Source: Ursus arctos
Taxonomy: Eukaryota; Chordata; Mammalia; Carnivora; Ursidae
Direction: 5' to 3'
DNA length: 64,000 nucleotides
Assembly: GCF_023065955.2 (NCBI RefSeq)
Contig: NW_026622997.1
Coordinates: forward strand, 21,990,001 to 22,054,000
This document shows positions 32,398 to 43,137 of the stretch, piece after piece. The position numbers and the translations under genes were made by a program. Position 1 is the stretch's first letter. Each line of letters starts with the position of its first letter. The notes under the pieces are model-generated. The model was not told where the DNA came from, ran no database searches, and saw only the letters and a program-made list of their open reading frames with translations.

Positions 32398-34534
32398 AAA
32401 AAAATATTAGGCTCTTTCTGTCCAAAAATATCCCCAATTTGGGTGTTTTGTGCTTTGGTTTTCAGTGAAGGGACTTCTGATACTTTCCTGTTTATGTTCC
32501 CTCACATTTCTTCAGGAAATAGCAATACGAGAAAGATCTTATTACTTCATCAGTATTTCTTTTTTTTTTCTTTGAGAGTATTTCCAACCAAGGGCCCATT
32601 ACCTATTTCTAATTCACTTAGTTTCAAACTCTCTGGTCCTAAGTAATGAGCCATGAAGGAGACCAGGTTGGAGAGTGACCTGGGAAAGGACTTGCTGCCT
32701 CACAGGGAGCCTTGAGTCCCTCTCTGAACAAGGAGCCCTTTCCTCCCAGCATGTGCTCCTTCCTGCAGCTGCCTGTGGCCACAGTGAAACCAGGCACCTT
32801 GCTCCAGGCAGACCACATTCTACTGAAAACCCAGCTTTCTTAAAAATGAACCTGGAAAACTTCGCAGATGATCTATCTGTCCCTGTAATACATACCCTGG
32901 GAGTGTGGGGCTGCAGGAGGAGGATGGGAAGGATTGATGAGCAGCTCTATTTATGTTCTACTCATGGGCTAATCTCTCACACACACCTGGACATGATCTG
33001 AGCTCCTGCCCACACAAAGGGATCCTGGCGTTGGCTCTGGTGCTAACAAGTCCAAACTGAGCTCAGACTTCAGTCTGGCTGGAATGTGCAGGTGTCCTAC
33101 CTGGATTTTCATGGACAACCAGCTGGGATCTCCCCAACCTGGCAAGCGATCTTGTGTGGGTGGGGCGGGGAGTGTAGTAGGAAAGGAATGATAATTCGGA
33201 AAGGGAGCCCCACGGGAGAATTTTAAGGAGCAGGAGCATTCCTCTTTCCTTTTCCTATGTGGTTTTTTTTCTTATATCCCATCTGGTCTCCGGGTTTCGG
33301 GTCCTTTCACTCTTCTCTTTATTTAAGAGTCCATGACATTGTGTGTCCATGAGCTTTATTGTGTAATGAATACACGTTTTCAAAGAAGGAGATATTTGAT
33401 TCATTTGGTGCCCTCCAGAATGGGTGGTTTCTTCTATGTAATACCTGGAGGTAGGATTTTCCTCAATCCTGTTTCTGAAATCCATTCTGTATATTTTTAG
33501 CTTCTTTTTGGAATTTCTAGTTGGACACGACACACACACGGGGGGAGAAAAGCCTGCAAACCAGCCTTAATGCTGGTGGAAAGGCTTTGGCATGTGATAG
33601 AAAGCCGACCTCATTGTGCTCACTTTGCTGTGCCGGCTGTTCCCTGATGACTTCTTTGGATTGAATAAAGCCAGCTACAGAAGTGGGTGAAGCTATCCCT
33701 CACACTGACATTTAATTTACCTAGGAGTACAATAATCTGAGAAAGAATCAAATACTTGAAAATTTTGCTTCAGTGAGCAGAAGCCAAGTGTTTATGCCAT
33801 ATTGAAAAGTGATACTTTTCTTTGGAATTTAAAGTTAAAAAAAAAAAAAAAAAGAGAGAGAGAGAGGGTGACAGGTTCATGGACTAAAAGCAAAAGGAAA
33901 GAACAAAACTCTTGTTCGGCATACTCACAATTCCAACGTTGGAGAAAACTCTGGAATTTTGCACATCATGATATTATTTTATCAGCTATGGTTTGATAGA
34001 ACGAGGTAGTGGGGCCTAGGAAAAGGATGTGGTTGTAAAGCCTAAAAAGGGAAGGGTATTTTTAAGTGTGTTGCAGAGAAGGAAGCAGCTGGACTTAATA
34101 ACTAACAATATGTGGGAGGCGAAAGTATGTTGAATCTTGTACAGAAGTTTGATGATCAGAGAAAGGGCGGGCGATGTTGCTGTCCAAATCAAAATAAGCC
34201 TCTATAATTAGCTCCACCTGTGCTAAAAAATTATGCTCACATGCTGTTCCCAATGTATTGAAATTTATGACCATGCAATATGTTATGTGAGTAATAGTCA
34301 CTACCAAAAATCAATGTGCAGTTCTCTATTGACGAAACTTGGGTTTATATTTTACTCATGTTTCTGCTCTCAGTAACTAACATGATCCTGACATCTAGAT
34401 GGTGTTCGAAATGCTGAACACATGGATAAAATGGCAAATCTGAGGCCTGCTGAAGCTCTCTGATTTTCCTTTAAAACGTATCTGGCTAGGTTCAATTATT
34501 TGTTTGCTTTAATGAGTCGAGTGATTAATTTTGT
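32398..34534. other. Single-copy-looking DNA
   Basis: Begins the SINE-free interval. An A-run running into (GA)n lies at about 33838-33867. A 94-codon minus-strand frame at 33255-33539 and a 108-codon plus-strand frame at 32675-33001 resemble nothing known. Confidence 0.4.
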
Positions 34535-34990
34535 TTATTGAAATCTGGCACCGTGTGTCATATTGCTTTGCAGTGCGTCAATAACCAGGCATTTAGAAAT
34601 TAATATCTGCTTCAGATCAGCTTTCAAGGTAGCCATCATGATGAAAAATGGAATGGTTTGGTGAAATGACCAGATATTCAGTACGCCAAAGCAGGGTCTG
34701 TGGCCAGTAGTGCCTCTCCTTACTTTTTGTTTCAGGACCACATGATAATTTAGGATCGTGTTCCCAGATGATATGAGCAGGCATTCCAGCCACCACTCCA
34801 CTGCATACACCTTCCCCTCCTGTTGAAAGCCTTTCCGTAGATCCTGGATCTCTGGAGGTGGTTTGTGGTGGCATATGGACCATCCCCTATGCCATGTACT
34901 TCCACTCCCATCTCTCCCAAAGGTAAGTAACTAGACTTCTTACAACAGCCTGGAATATTTCTGAGGGTGCCCAAATCTATTTAAGATACA
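34535..34990 (-). other. Unrecognised minus-strand open frames
   Basis: Three overlapping minus-strand frames of 74-91 codons (34535-34974) lie in different phases, as expected for a frameshifted relic of a coding or repeat sequence. The last frame's TAA stop lies within an AATAAA (about 34533-34538). I recognise neither the protein nor a repeat family. An unlisted LTR or a degenerate processed pseudogene are both possible. Confidence 0.25.
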
Positions 34991-35064
34991 AATAGACCAG
35001 ATGCATATCTGGATGCAAATCAGGAACGTTAGCGTCTTTATGCGTGAGATGTGCCATTCAGTAG

Positions 35065-35250
35065 CCGTGACGTGTCTCTTCAGCCCTGTCACTGCATAGC
35101 TGTGAGATCTTGGGCAATTGCTTACCCTCTTTACATTTCAGTTTGCTCATGTGTAAAGCGAGAATAGCATCAACTTACTAACATTGTTAGGATTAAATGA
35201 GTTAATGCTTATGAAGAACTTAGCAGAGCGTCTGGAAAATGGTCATCCAT
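35065..35250 (+). repeat. MIR, well preserved
   Basis: CACTGCATAGCTGTGAGATCTTGGGCAATTGCTTACCCTC, CAGTTTGCTCATGTGTAAAGCG, AACATTGTTAGGATTAAATGAGTTAATGC, AACTTAGCAGAGCGTCTGG: MIR 5'-to-3' in order. Confidence 0.85.
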
Positions 35251-35859
35251 AAAAATTACACAACATCATCATCACCACTCTCACTGTTTCTCTGTGACGT
35301 GAGCCTATGAGAATTGCTAATAGCACCCTGGTAGCCTGACTCTGAGTTTACAAAAAGTGAAAGGGTTTCCTGGAAATGGAAAATCATAAGGGCTGCCGGG
35401 GGTGGGAAGCTTATCTTGGGTCTCCTAGAGTTGCCATCACAAACACTAAAAGAAGACACTACCTGGGCAGAACCTTCCTCTGAGGAGAAGAGCACTTAAT
35501 GGCCACTCTACTATGGCTATTTTCCTGGGGCGTGGTGTCTGCAATTTACAGAATGATGCATGTGAACCACTCCAACAGCAAAAAAGCCCTATGTGGGCAT
35601 CATCTATAAATTGAACCAAAGAAGTAACCATGTAATCAGTTTGTGAAATGGCCAACTCATTTCAAGAACTAAAATAAAATTTATTCCTAAGCATAACTTA
35701 AGCCCATCAACTGTTTACTGTGTCCAGATCAATTTTCAGCTACAGAAATCTGTGGACAATAATAATTTCTGGAAGACCAGAGAAAAGAAACAAAACAAAA
35801 CAAAAAAACTTGAGGCGGCCTTATAAATAAGAAAACCTTAAAAATGAGAATGTTCTGAA
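35251..35859. other. Single-copy-looking DNA
   Basis: No gene or recognised repeat. A short AAAAC-type A-rich run lies at about 35785-35808. Confidence 0.4.
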
Positions 35860-36070
35860 AGTGTTTTAGTCAATGTCTTTATGCAAACTGCACTAATTAA
35901 TCTCATGCAAACATGGATATTTTTGTAAAGCATAAGCCCAAGTGCCATTTTATGACCATGTAATTTACAAGTCCTCAAATTACATTAAAATCACCACACA
36001 CAGTGTTTACAGTTTAATTACATGGTTATTTACCATTCCCAATCAAGTGTTATTCATTCAGTACCTCTTT
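35860..36070. promoter_or_regulatory. Candidate enhancer-like POU/homeodomain motif cluster
   Basis: Two exact octamer-type ATGCAAAC words (35881-35888 and 35905-35912) lie 24 bp apart in the same orientation, with TAATTA at 35894-35899 between them. Further AT homeodomain cores follow (GTAATTTAC 35960, AAATTACATTAAAA 35976, TTTAATTACATGG 36012). The block has no repeat and no coding frame. POU factors bind ATGCAAAT/C and homeodomain proteins bind TAATTA; regulation here is inferred. Confidence 0.35.
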
Positions 36071-36389
36071 GCCTGATCTTACCTAAAAAAGAAAACACTT
36101 TTATGCTGAATTTGAGTGGTAAACATTCAAACATGCCAATACTTAAAGGCAACAAAGATGTGATTTGGAGTAAACAAACTCCATTGACAGATTTCAGAGA
36201 ACTTCCAGGGGGAAAGAGAATGGAAAGAGATCAACATTTTACTAAAATAGTATTTCTTTGGTTGTGTCAGTTCTACTGAAAAAGAAGAGAAGCTGATCAC
36301 TGTTCACTGCCCATTCTTTACATAAGAAAGCCAACTGGGTCTGTTATCCATATTTTGTGTTATAATGATATAGCTCCTCAGTCAAGAAA

Positions 36390-36440
36390 TGTATGGTGAC
36401 TAACATAATATAATAAAAAATATTATTATTTTTTAAAAAA
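36390..36440 (+). mobile_element. Very short L1 3' terminus
   Basis: TGTATGGTGACTAACATAATATAATAAAAAA matches the end of the young carnivore L1 at 53198-53228 with one difference over ~31 bp, followed by an impure A/T tail. The element is extremely 5'-truncated. No TSD recognised. Confidence 0.7.
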
Positions 36441-36654
36441 GGAGTGTTTATTGAGAACCATATGTGTTCTGGATCCTATGATAAGAATAAGTGTGAGAAA
36501 TAAGGAATGGCCCCTGGATGAACTCAGACTAGCTATCTATTAGTACAGTATAGACATTTCAACATGTAGAATATATTTAGTTCTGGTTTTCTCTTTGTCA
36601 TTTACCAATACCATTTTGAAATGACAAAATCTCAGTCCCACCATGGAATATCTG

Positions 36655-36795
36655 TCTTCAGGCAATTGCATAACCTTTCTGAGCCTTAATCTTTTCATCT
36701 ATAGAATAGGGCAATGGGAATATAATAATAATAATGCCAGTTTTCCCTCCATGATAGTGTGATTATAAAGATGACATAAGTCTGAAAACACTTGC
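36655..36795 (+). repeat. MIR fragment with internal (AAT)n
   Basis: CAGGCAATTGCATAACCTTTCTGAGCC, TTTTCATCTATAGAATAGGG, ATAATAATAATAATGCC then CATAAGTCTGAAAACACTTGC. Confidence 0.7.
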
Positions 36796-37014
36796 AGATT
36801 ACTTCTTCAGGATCTGCCTCTGCAGCTAATTCTTCAAACCCAGTCCAACCAAGTCCTTATTTGCTTCCCTGTGCTGCCTAAGAGTTTGTGATGCCTCACA
36901 GCCGTTATGGTAGTCAACATTGATATCAGGAAACAGTTATTTGAATTAACTGGGATGACCCTTAAATTTCTAAGACATAACTTTGAATTCGCTTCTTTGG
37001 GAACTCAAATTTTA

Positions 37015-37140
37015 ATAAAAGTGGCCCTCATTGTGACACCCATGGACCACCTGCCTCAGCATTACCAGAAGGGCTTCTGAAATGACCTATTTCTTGGGCC
37101 CACTCCAGATTTAGTGAATAGAATCTTCAGGAGTGGAGTC
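37015..37140 (-). mobile_element. MER5A-type hAT DNA-transposon fragment
   Basis: CATGGACCACCTGCCTCAGCATTACCAGAAGGGCTTCTG, TTCTTGGGCCCACTCCAG, TTAGTGAATAGAATCTTCAGGAGTGG follow the 3' half of MER5A read in reverse. Confidence 0.6.
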
Positions 37141-37234
37141 CAATCACATAGCTACCTTCTAAATGAGTTTCTCTGATAATTTTAGGCACACTAAAAATCC
37201 AAGAATCACTGTACTTTATAGGATTGCTTGTGGA

Positions 37235-37345
37235 TACTTCAGTTCTCTTCTTTGGGGCACATGGTAGAATCCTGCTTCTCCGCCCACGGAGCACTTGTTT
37301 GGGCCAATGGAATGTGGATGTACTTGAAAAGTCATGTGATATGGA
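37235..37345 (+). repeat. Possible MLT1-like fragment
   Basis: CTTGTTTGGGCCAATGGAATGTGGATG resembles an internal block of MLT1 LTRs. Short. Confidence 0.3.
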
Positions 37346-37379
37346 ATCAAAGTCATTACTTTGAGGTGACTTTGTATTT

Positions 37380-37720
37380 CTCATAATTAAGACATTTTAT
37401 TTCCCTTTTCCATGATTAGAAAACAACGTATAACTAGTTTTCCCAAACGTGATTTAACGGTGGTGGCAAAAAGCATTAACAAACATCAGATTGTAAATTA
37501 ATCCACCCCAATCATTATGACATCATTTTTTGATGGAGCAAACATTGAAACGGCAGGGTTGTTAACGAGATTTTTTTCTCTTTCCTTCCGCTCTTCAATA
37601 TAGAAGACACAATAACATTAACATAGGGAGATTTTATATGATGTTTCTAATTGAGCATGCTAATTTCTCTCAGGCTGAGTTTACACCAGCAAATAGAAAG
37701 TAGAAATGATTGCATGGGAT
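37380..37720. promoter_or_regulatory. Candidate conserved non-coding element
   Basis: Repeat-free block with TAATTA (37384), AAATTAATCC (37496), ATGACATCAT (37517, CRE-like), TCTAATTGAGCATGCTAATTTC (37647-). No open frame. Confidence 0.25.
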
Positions 37721-37734
37721 GGAAAAGAACTCAT

Positions 37735-37915
37735 TTAATGTATTGAGCACCTACCATATACTACTCACTTTGCTCAATCCACTTACATTTAACCACATTG
37801 AACAATTGTCTTAGAGACATTGTTTTTTATTCATTTTGAATGTGAACAGTTAAGCTGGTTAAATAATTTTCCAAAATTTACCAAATTAGAAATTGAGATT
37901 CTAGCTGACAGCTGT
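37735..37915 (-). repeat. MIR
   Basis: TATTGAGCACCTACCATATACTACTCACTTTGC, CACTTACATTTAACCACATTG and AAATTAGAAATTGAGATTC: inverted MIR, strongly diverged. Confidence 0.55.
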
Positions 37916-38994
37916 GTTTGCCCATGCACTCACAATCTTTTCATGGCATCGTGTCACCTATGGGAAAGTCAGACAATCTCTCAACATGCTGATAATCACA
38001 CTAGTTTTCCAATTAATTGCACAATTTTCATGAGGCCTCCGTATCTTCATGGATATTAATAAAATGTAGCTTTTTTCAATATCAAGTCAAAAATCTATAG
38101 ACCGTGCCCAGCATGCATGCAATGTGTATCTATCCGCCCACATGCATTTTGGGATAGAAAATTAAGAATGGCACAATTAAAATGGTACTTATCCTCTTCA
38201 ATACCAATTTTGCAAACCAGTGTCTCCTCCTGTCTGCAATAGATGCAAGTAAAATGAAACAAATTAAACTAGGGTGATCACCTTTGGAAATTGCTGGCCC
38301 TAAGATATAGATATTTGAATGACTTTCCATCTGGAAAACACATTAAACATATGACACGTCATTACCATCCAACAATTATCCAAATGGAATGTGAAATATA
38401 AAATTATTTCAGATATTAAGGCTTTGGAGAAGCTTGGGAGAGGTAGGCATGGAGGAATATAAGTCCATTTTGTGAAGTCAATTTTGATAATTGAGGCAAG
38501 AATGTAGTTACAAATTCTACTCTGTCTCTGCTCTTTGGTGTTTGTTTCTAAATTTAGGGAGACAAAGCATCAAGTGAGAGGACAGAGTTTAGAGTCTGGC
38601 AAAAAAAAAAAAAGGAAAAATTTATATAGGCACACTCCTCACAGTGTTTGTGGAATATCTATCCCTGAGGATTTTCTCTGGGCTCTGGCTGTGGAATATT
38701 GCACATCCTTTGGGCAGTTACCTGGTTGACAGTCCTTGAAGTAATACGTATACTACATAGCATGTATGCATCAAACACATACAGGGGAGCCTAAGCCGGA
38801 AATAATAAGTAACCAACCCCAAATCAGTAATAATGAAAGATTCTTAGTGTGTAATTGGAGTAGTTTTTTTTCTAAGTATGTGTTATCAAATTGAATTTGT
38901 GGACAAGCTGTAGCTTAGCTCAATTTGAGCACCTCATCGTTAGGGGCCATTAGTATTTTATCCCGGGGGGGGGGGGGAATGACAATGAGAGTTT
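37916..38994. repeat. Single-copy-looking DNA with a 13-bp poly-G run
   Basis: 13 uninterrupted G at 38965-38977 and an A-run at about 38601-38612. No gene or repeat family recognised. Confidence 0.45.
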
Positions 38995-39105
38995 TCAGAG
39001 CAGGAACACCATAGAGATGATCTTTTCTGACTCTGATTTCACAAATGAGGAAACGCATTCAGGACAGTAAATGGTTTGTCTAACGTCACTTGGCTAGGAC
39101 ACGAG
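38995..39105 (-). repeat. MIR fragment
   Basis: GATTTCACAAATGAGGAAACGCATTCAGGACAG then TGTCTAACGTCACTTGGCTAGG. Confidence 0.6.
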
Positions 39106-39404
39106 GCTTGCACGATCTCCCCTTGAAGAGCACTCTTTCAAGTTCACACTTGACATTAAAAGAGTAAATAAAAGCAACAAGATAGCTTTTGCCAAAATTA
39201 TATTAAAAATCACAATTATTACATAAAGATCTTTTTCAAAGTCTATTAAATCCATATTGCATGTTGTATGAATACATATATCCCCAAAGAACTTACTGGA
39301 CATTAAATGATCATATGTATGCCTGTTATATTAACTGCTTTCATGTATATGTTGAGTTTTACACTAGGATTATTGCACCATGACAGCTGAGAGGACCGAA
39401 ATTA

Positions 39405-39500
39405 ACAAAAGTGATATCTTTCCCAAGATCATACTGTCAGTGAAAGACCTAGAGTTGGTACTTAGGTCCTTCTAATTCTCATCCTTTCTACCTGGCTACA
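39405..39500 (-). repeat. MIR fragment
   Basis: CTTTCCCAAGATCATACTGTCAGTGAAAGACC, GAGTTGGTACTTAGGTCC: inverted MIR 5' part. Confidence 0.5.
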
Positions 39501-40164
39501 GTGCCTCTCATCAAGACATTTTAAGAGGACAAGAACCTTATAACACAGATCTGGTTAACAAAGAGATGGTATAAGAAGTATTCAAAACAAAAACCACAGA
39601 AAACTAAAGAAAGCCAAAGTGAAAAGATGTGAAATAGACATTGGCAATGAGAAGGGATTGGGGTGGAGCAAGGGAGAACCACCCAGATGAACTACAACAG
39701 GCTTTGGCTTTAGTATCAAGATTTTCATCAACATATAATTCATTTCCAGAAGCTCAGTACTGTGCAAAATGTAGACTATTACAATCAACTTAGGAGTTAT
39801 CATAATAAAACCCCGAGGAAGAATTACAATTAACTTGAGTCAATTAGATTTTTCGAGGATCCCTGACTTTAGCTCTGGGTAACTGGAATCTTAATGAGAC
39901 AATTAATACTAGCTAATATCAGCTTGATTGATTTAAAGGGTATGTATAATTATATAGATGTGTGTATATAGAAATGTTTCTCTGTGTGTGTATCCTGCAC
40001 CTATCCGTGGCATTCAAAATTGAGTCTCAAAATATTTTAATAGAAGAAGAAATCTCACTCCATAGATAAAAAACTGAGTTTTAAAAGCGATTTATTCTGA
40101 GAATCAGAGACAAAGTAAACAACCTCAGAAAATCAGGCTTAGGCATGAGCTAGATACAGTTATA
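39501..40164. other. AT-rich single-copy-looking DNA
   Basis: Short TGTG/TATA runs at about 39955-39990; nothing else recognised. Confidence 0.4.
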
Positions 40165-40320
40165 TGAAGGAAATGTCTGATAAATATTTGTTGTGTGCCA
40201 ACCAAGGATCATTTTCAGTAAATTATCCCTTTAATCCCCACAGTCTTGAAGGGCACTATTTATTACCCCTATTTTACAGATTAGGAAACTGAACCTCAAC
40301 AAGTTTAAGTGATGACCAAA
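40165..40320 (-). repeat. MIR
   Basis: TTGTTGTGTGCCAACCAAGG, CCCTTTAATCCCCACAGTC, CCCTATTTTACAGATTAGGAAACTGAACC: inverted MIR core. Confidence 0.75.
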
Positions 40321-41164
40321 GCGAGTTCTCAGGGCTGCCATGTACGGTTGTGTAGTTTGTGTACTGCACAACAGCATCTGGTAGAAGGAAGGAGCAAACT
40401 GGGACTGATATACATTTTGTGTTCCGCTGCCCAATGATGCACCTTAATGAAGGGATATGTCATCCCAGAGAAAGACGGTGCTTTCCCCTAATTTCCCCAG
40501 AAGCTACCTACCTACCTTTAATCATGGATTAAAACTTTAATCCATGAATGTCAGAGGCAAAAACCAGGCTCTTTCCATGATATCTTGAAATCTCCCCCAC
40601 TATGAAGATGCAATAGAAATAAGTTATGAATAGCTGCTGCCCACCTCATAATAAAAAGACTAGATGATCTGAATATCAAGAGTTAAAACAATAAAGGGAA
40701 AAATGGATATTTCTTCATAACTTCTATTTTTTTGGACAAAACATTATCTGACTTGGAGATTTGGGTACGGATCGAGGGAGAAGAAAAAGATTAGTTCTGA
40801 TTGGGCTGTTTTATTTGTTTGATCTTCTAAACTATTCGAGTCAGTACATAGTAAATCACTCCTTTGGTTTAACAAGTAAATCTATGACACGAGCATCAGC
40901 ACCGTGTCTAACCCAAAGCAAGCCCTCCGGTCACATCATCACCCAACTGTACCAGATGAGCTCTGAGGTTTTCGTCAGCAAAAGTGTCCGAGGATGGTAA
41001 TGTCACTGGACGTCCATGACCACTGATGCTAGAAATTTCGGTGACTAAAAGCCAGTACAATGTGGAACCTATGGTGGCTGCTCAGGGAAGGGGAGCCTAC
41101 GAGAAGGGCTGGGGTCCCACTTTGCTCCGCCCTGGCATCTTGGCTTCCTCCTGCCTCCCTGAGT
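40321..41164. other. Single-copy-looking DNA
   Basis: A small AAACTTTAATCCATG / CATGGATTAAAACTTT inverted repeat lies at 40522-40548. No gene recognised. Confidence 0.4.
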
Positions 41165-41280
41165 GATCAGTGAGCTCCTTGGAGGGTAAGGTGCACGGAT
41201 AATCCACTCCAGCTCCGGGATTTTGCACATAATAAGTAGCCTGCTCATTGCAGGTGCTTAGTGAATGCTGTTGAAGAAAT
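41165..41280 (+). repeat. L2 3'-end fragment
   Basis: GTGAGCTCCTTGGAGGGTAAGG, ACATAATAAGTAGCCTGC, CAGGTGCTTAGTGAATGCTG. Confidence 0.5.
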
Positions 41281-42911
41281 CACTGTTTCTTTTCCCTCCC
41301 CCTCACAGTACTCAAGGTCATTGCCCCGTAGACACTCAGGCCTTTTCCTCTATGTTAGGAGGGGAAAGAGTGGAAAGGAACTACAGAGGAAGCCTACCTG
41401 GGAATGAAATTTTAAAGAGTAATAGAAACAAATTGTGGTTATATTCTCCAATACGTGATACAGAAATAGGGGAAATTATTGTGAGTTGAGGGGGCCGGAA
41501 GAGGTCAAGCTAAGCCTTAGAGATGGGGATGATGGGAATAAGTTGGGTAGGAAAGAAAAACATCATGAGTGTAGACAGGAGTGATGAAGAATGAGTGTTT
41601 GTGGAAAGACGGGGAGATGATGTTGATCTGGAGTAGCAAAATCCTCACCAGAGGATGAAAGTTAAGAATCTAAAAACCACAGGAGCCTTAAACTTGACCT
41701 TCCACTGGAGTGAGTAGAGTTGAGTCATGTTAGGGACAGGCCATGGGAGGAGCTGAAGCCAGTTTTATTTTTTAATGTTTAAAACAAAGTTTTAGAAAGA
41801 TGGCAGCAGGATTTGCTTAATCTTGCTTTATTCCACCCAGATTAAAACATCCGTATTTTAGCAATGGCTTCTTAGGAGACAGTGCCTCATCCCAAAGCCA
41901 GGATGACAATCTGGGGGCAGAGGGGATAGTCTTGAATGTTTGGACTTTCTGGTGCTCTTAAACTCACATCTTGGAAAGGAAAGCCTAGCTGCAAGTAGGT
42001 ACCACCTGCTGTAAATTTTCTTAAATGAAATCACAATGTGGTGGCCCACTAGAGAAGAGACAGCAGGTGTACAGACGTGGAGACGCTTGTCCGTTTCACC
42101 ACCACGGGGAGTGGCAGCAGCTAACAAGTCAGAAGAAAGAGCTGTCTGTTCGAAGTTGTCACTCCAGGAGTCCTGATCTTTGCCTTTCTGCTCTCCAGTT
42201 CCCCCAAGCCTGAAATGGTTCTTTTATAAATTAGTTTAAAGATAGTATGAATATGAACAAGTCTGGTCCCTGATCAGAAGTCAATACCAAATAATGCTGC
42301 TCTATTGGCCCATAGGAGAGTATGTCGATAAAAAGCCAGATGTGGTAAAATGAGTACTAGCTTCGAAGGGGGGGTGGGATCTGGGTTCTCATCCTGCCTC
42401 TGTCATGGACCCATCATAGGGTCTCTGTGGTACTGGCAGTGGGGATCGGAGCTACCTGAGTTGAATTGCCCTAAAGTATTAGACCTTTTAGTGCTACCAT
42501 TTTGACATATAGATATGAAGAGTTGCCATCAGGCCTCTGTAAATTTTCTCTAGGGTCCTGGAAAGCATGCTACAGTGTGCTGTTGTACAGATACAGTGAT
42601 AGCTGACTTAAGATAAGCTGCCTCTTCCTTTTGTATTTAGTCGGACAACCTTCCTTTCAGAGAAAGAGGGAAACGCAAGCTGTAAGTTTTATTAGACAAA
42701 ATAATAGCATACAACCTGAGCTGTGTATTTATCCCTTAGTGGACGTAGAGAAAATATTAATGTTTGGAACGGTTAATTTTAGGAATCGAAAGTCTTCCAG
42801 GGAAAAGACTTGTGAACTTGTGTGGGTAGAGAAGACTAGGTTCATTTAGGACCATAAACAGAAGGATTCTCTGAATAAGCTTGTGGCCTAAAGGCAGAAA
42901 ACTGGTTTCTT
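41281..42911. other. Single-copy-looking DNA
   Basis: No gene or convincing repeat. Weak L2-like wording at 41510-41770 and a MIR-like GGATCTGGGTTCTCATCC at about 42378. Frames up to 89 codons resemble nothing known. Confidence 0.4.
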
Positions 42912-43123
42912 GGGGCGCCTGGGTGGCTCAGTTGTTAAGCGTCTGCCTTCGGCTCAGGTCATGATGCCAGCGTTCTGGGATCGAGCCCCATGTCGGGCTA
43001 CCTGTTCAGCGGGAAACCGGCTTCTCCCTCTCCCATTTCCCCTGCTTGTGTTCTTTCTCTCACTGCCTCTCTCTCGGTCAAATAAATAAATAAAATCTTT
43101 AAAAAAAAAAAAAAAAGAAAGAA
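42912..43123 (+). mobile_element. Carnivore SINE, full length, young
   Basis: GGGGCGCCTGGGTGGCTCAG head, CTTCGGCTCAGGTCATGATGCC, TCGAGCCCCATGTCGGGC, AAATAAATAAATAAAATCTTT and long A-tail with GAAA interruptions. TSD AAAACTGGTTTCTT at 42898-42911 and 43124-43137. Confidence 0.97.
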
Positions 43124-43137
43124 AAAACTGGTTTCTT

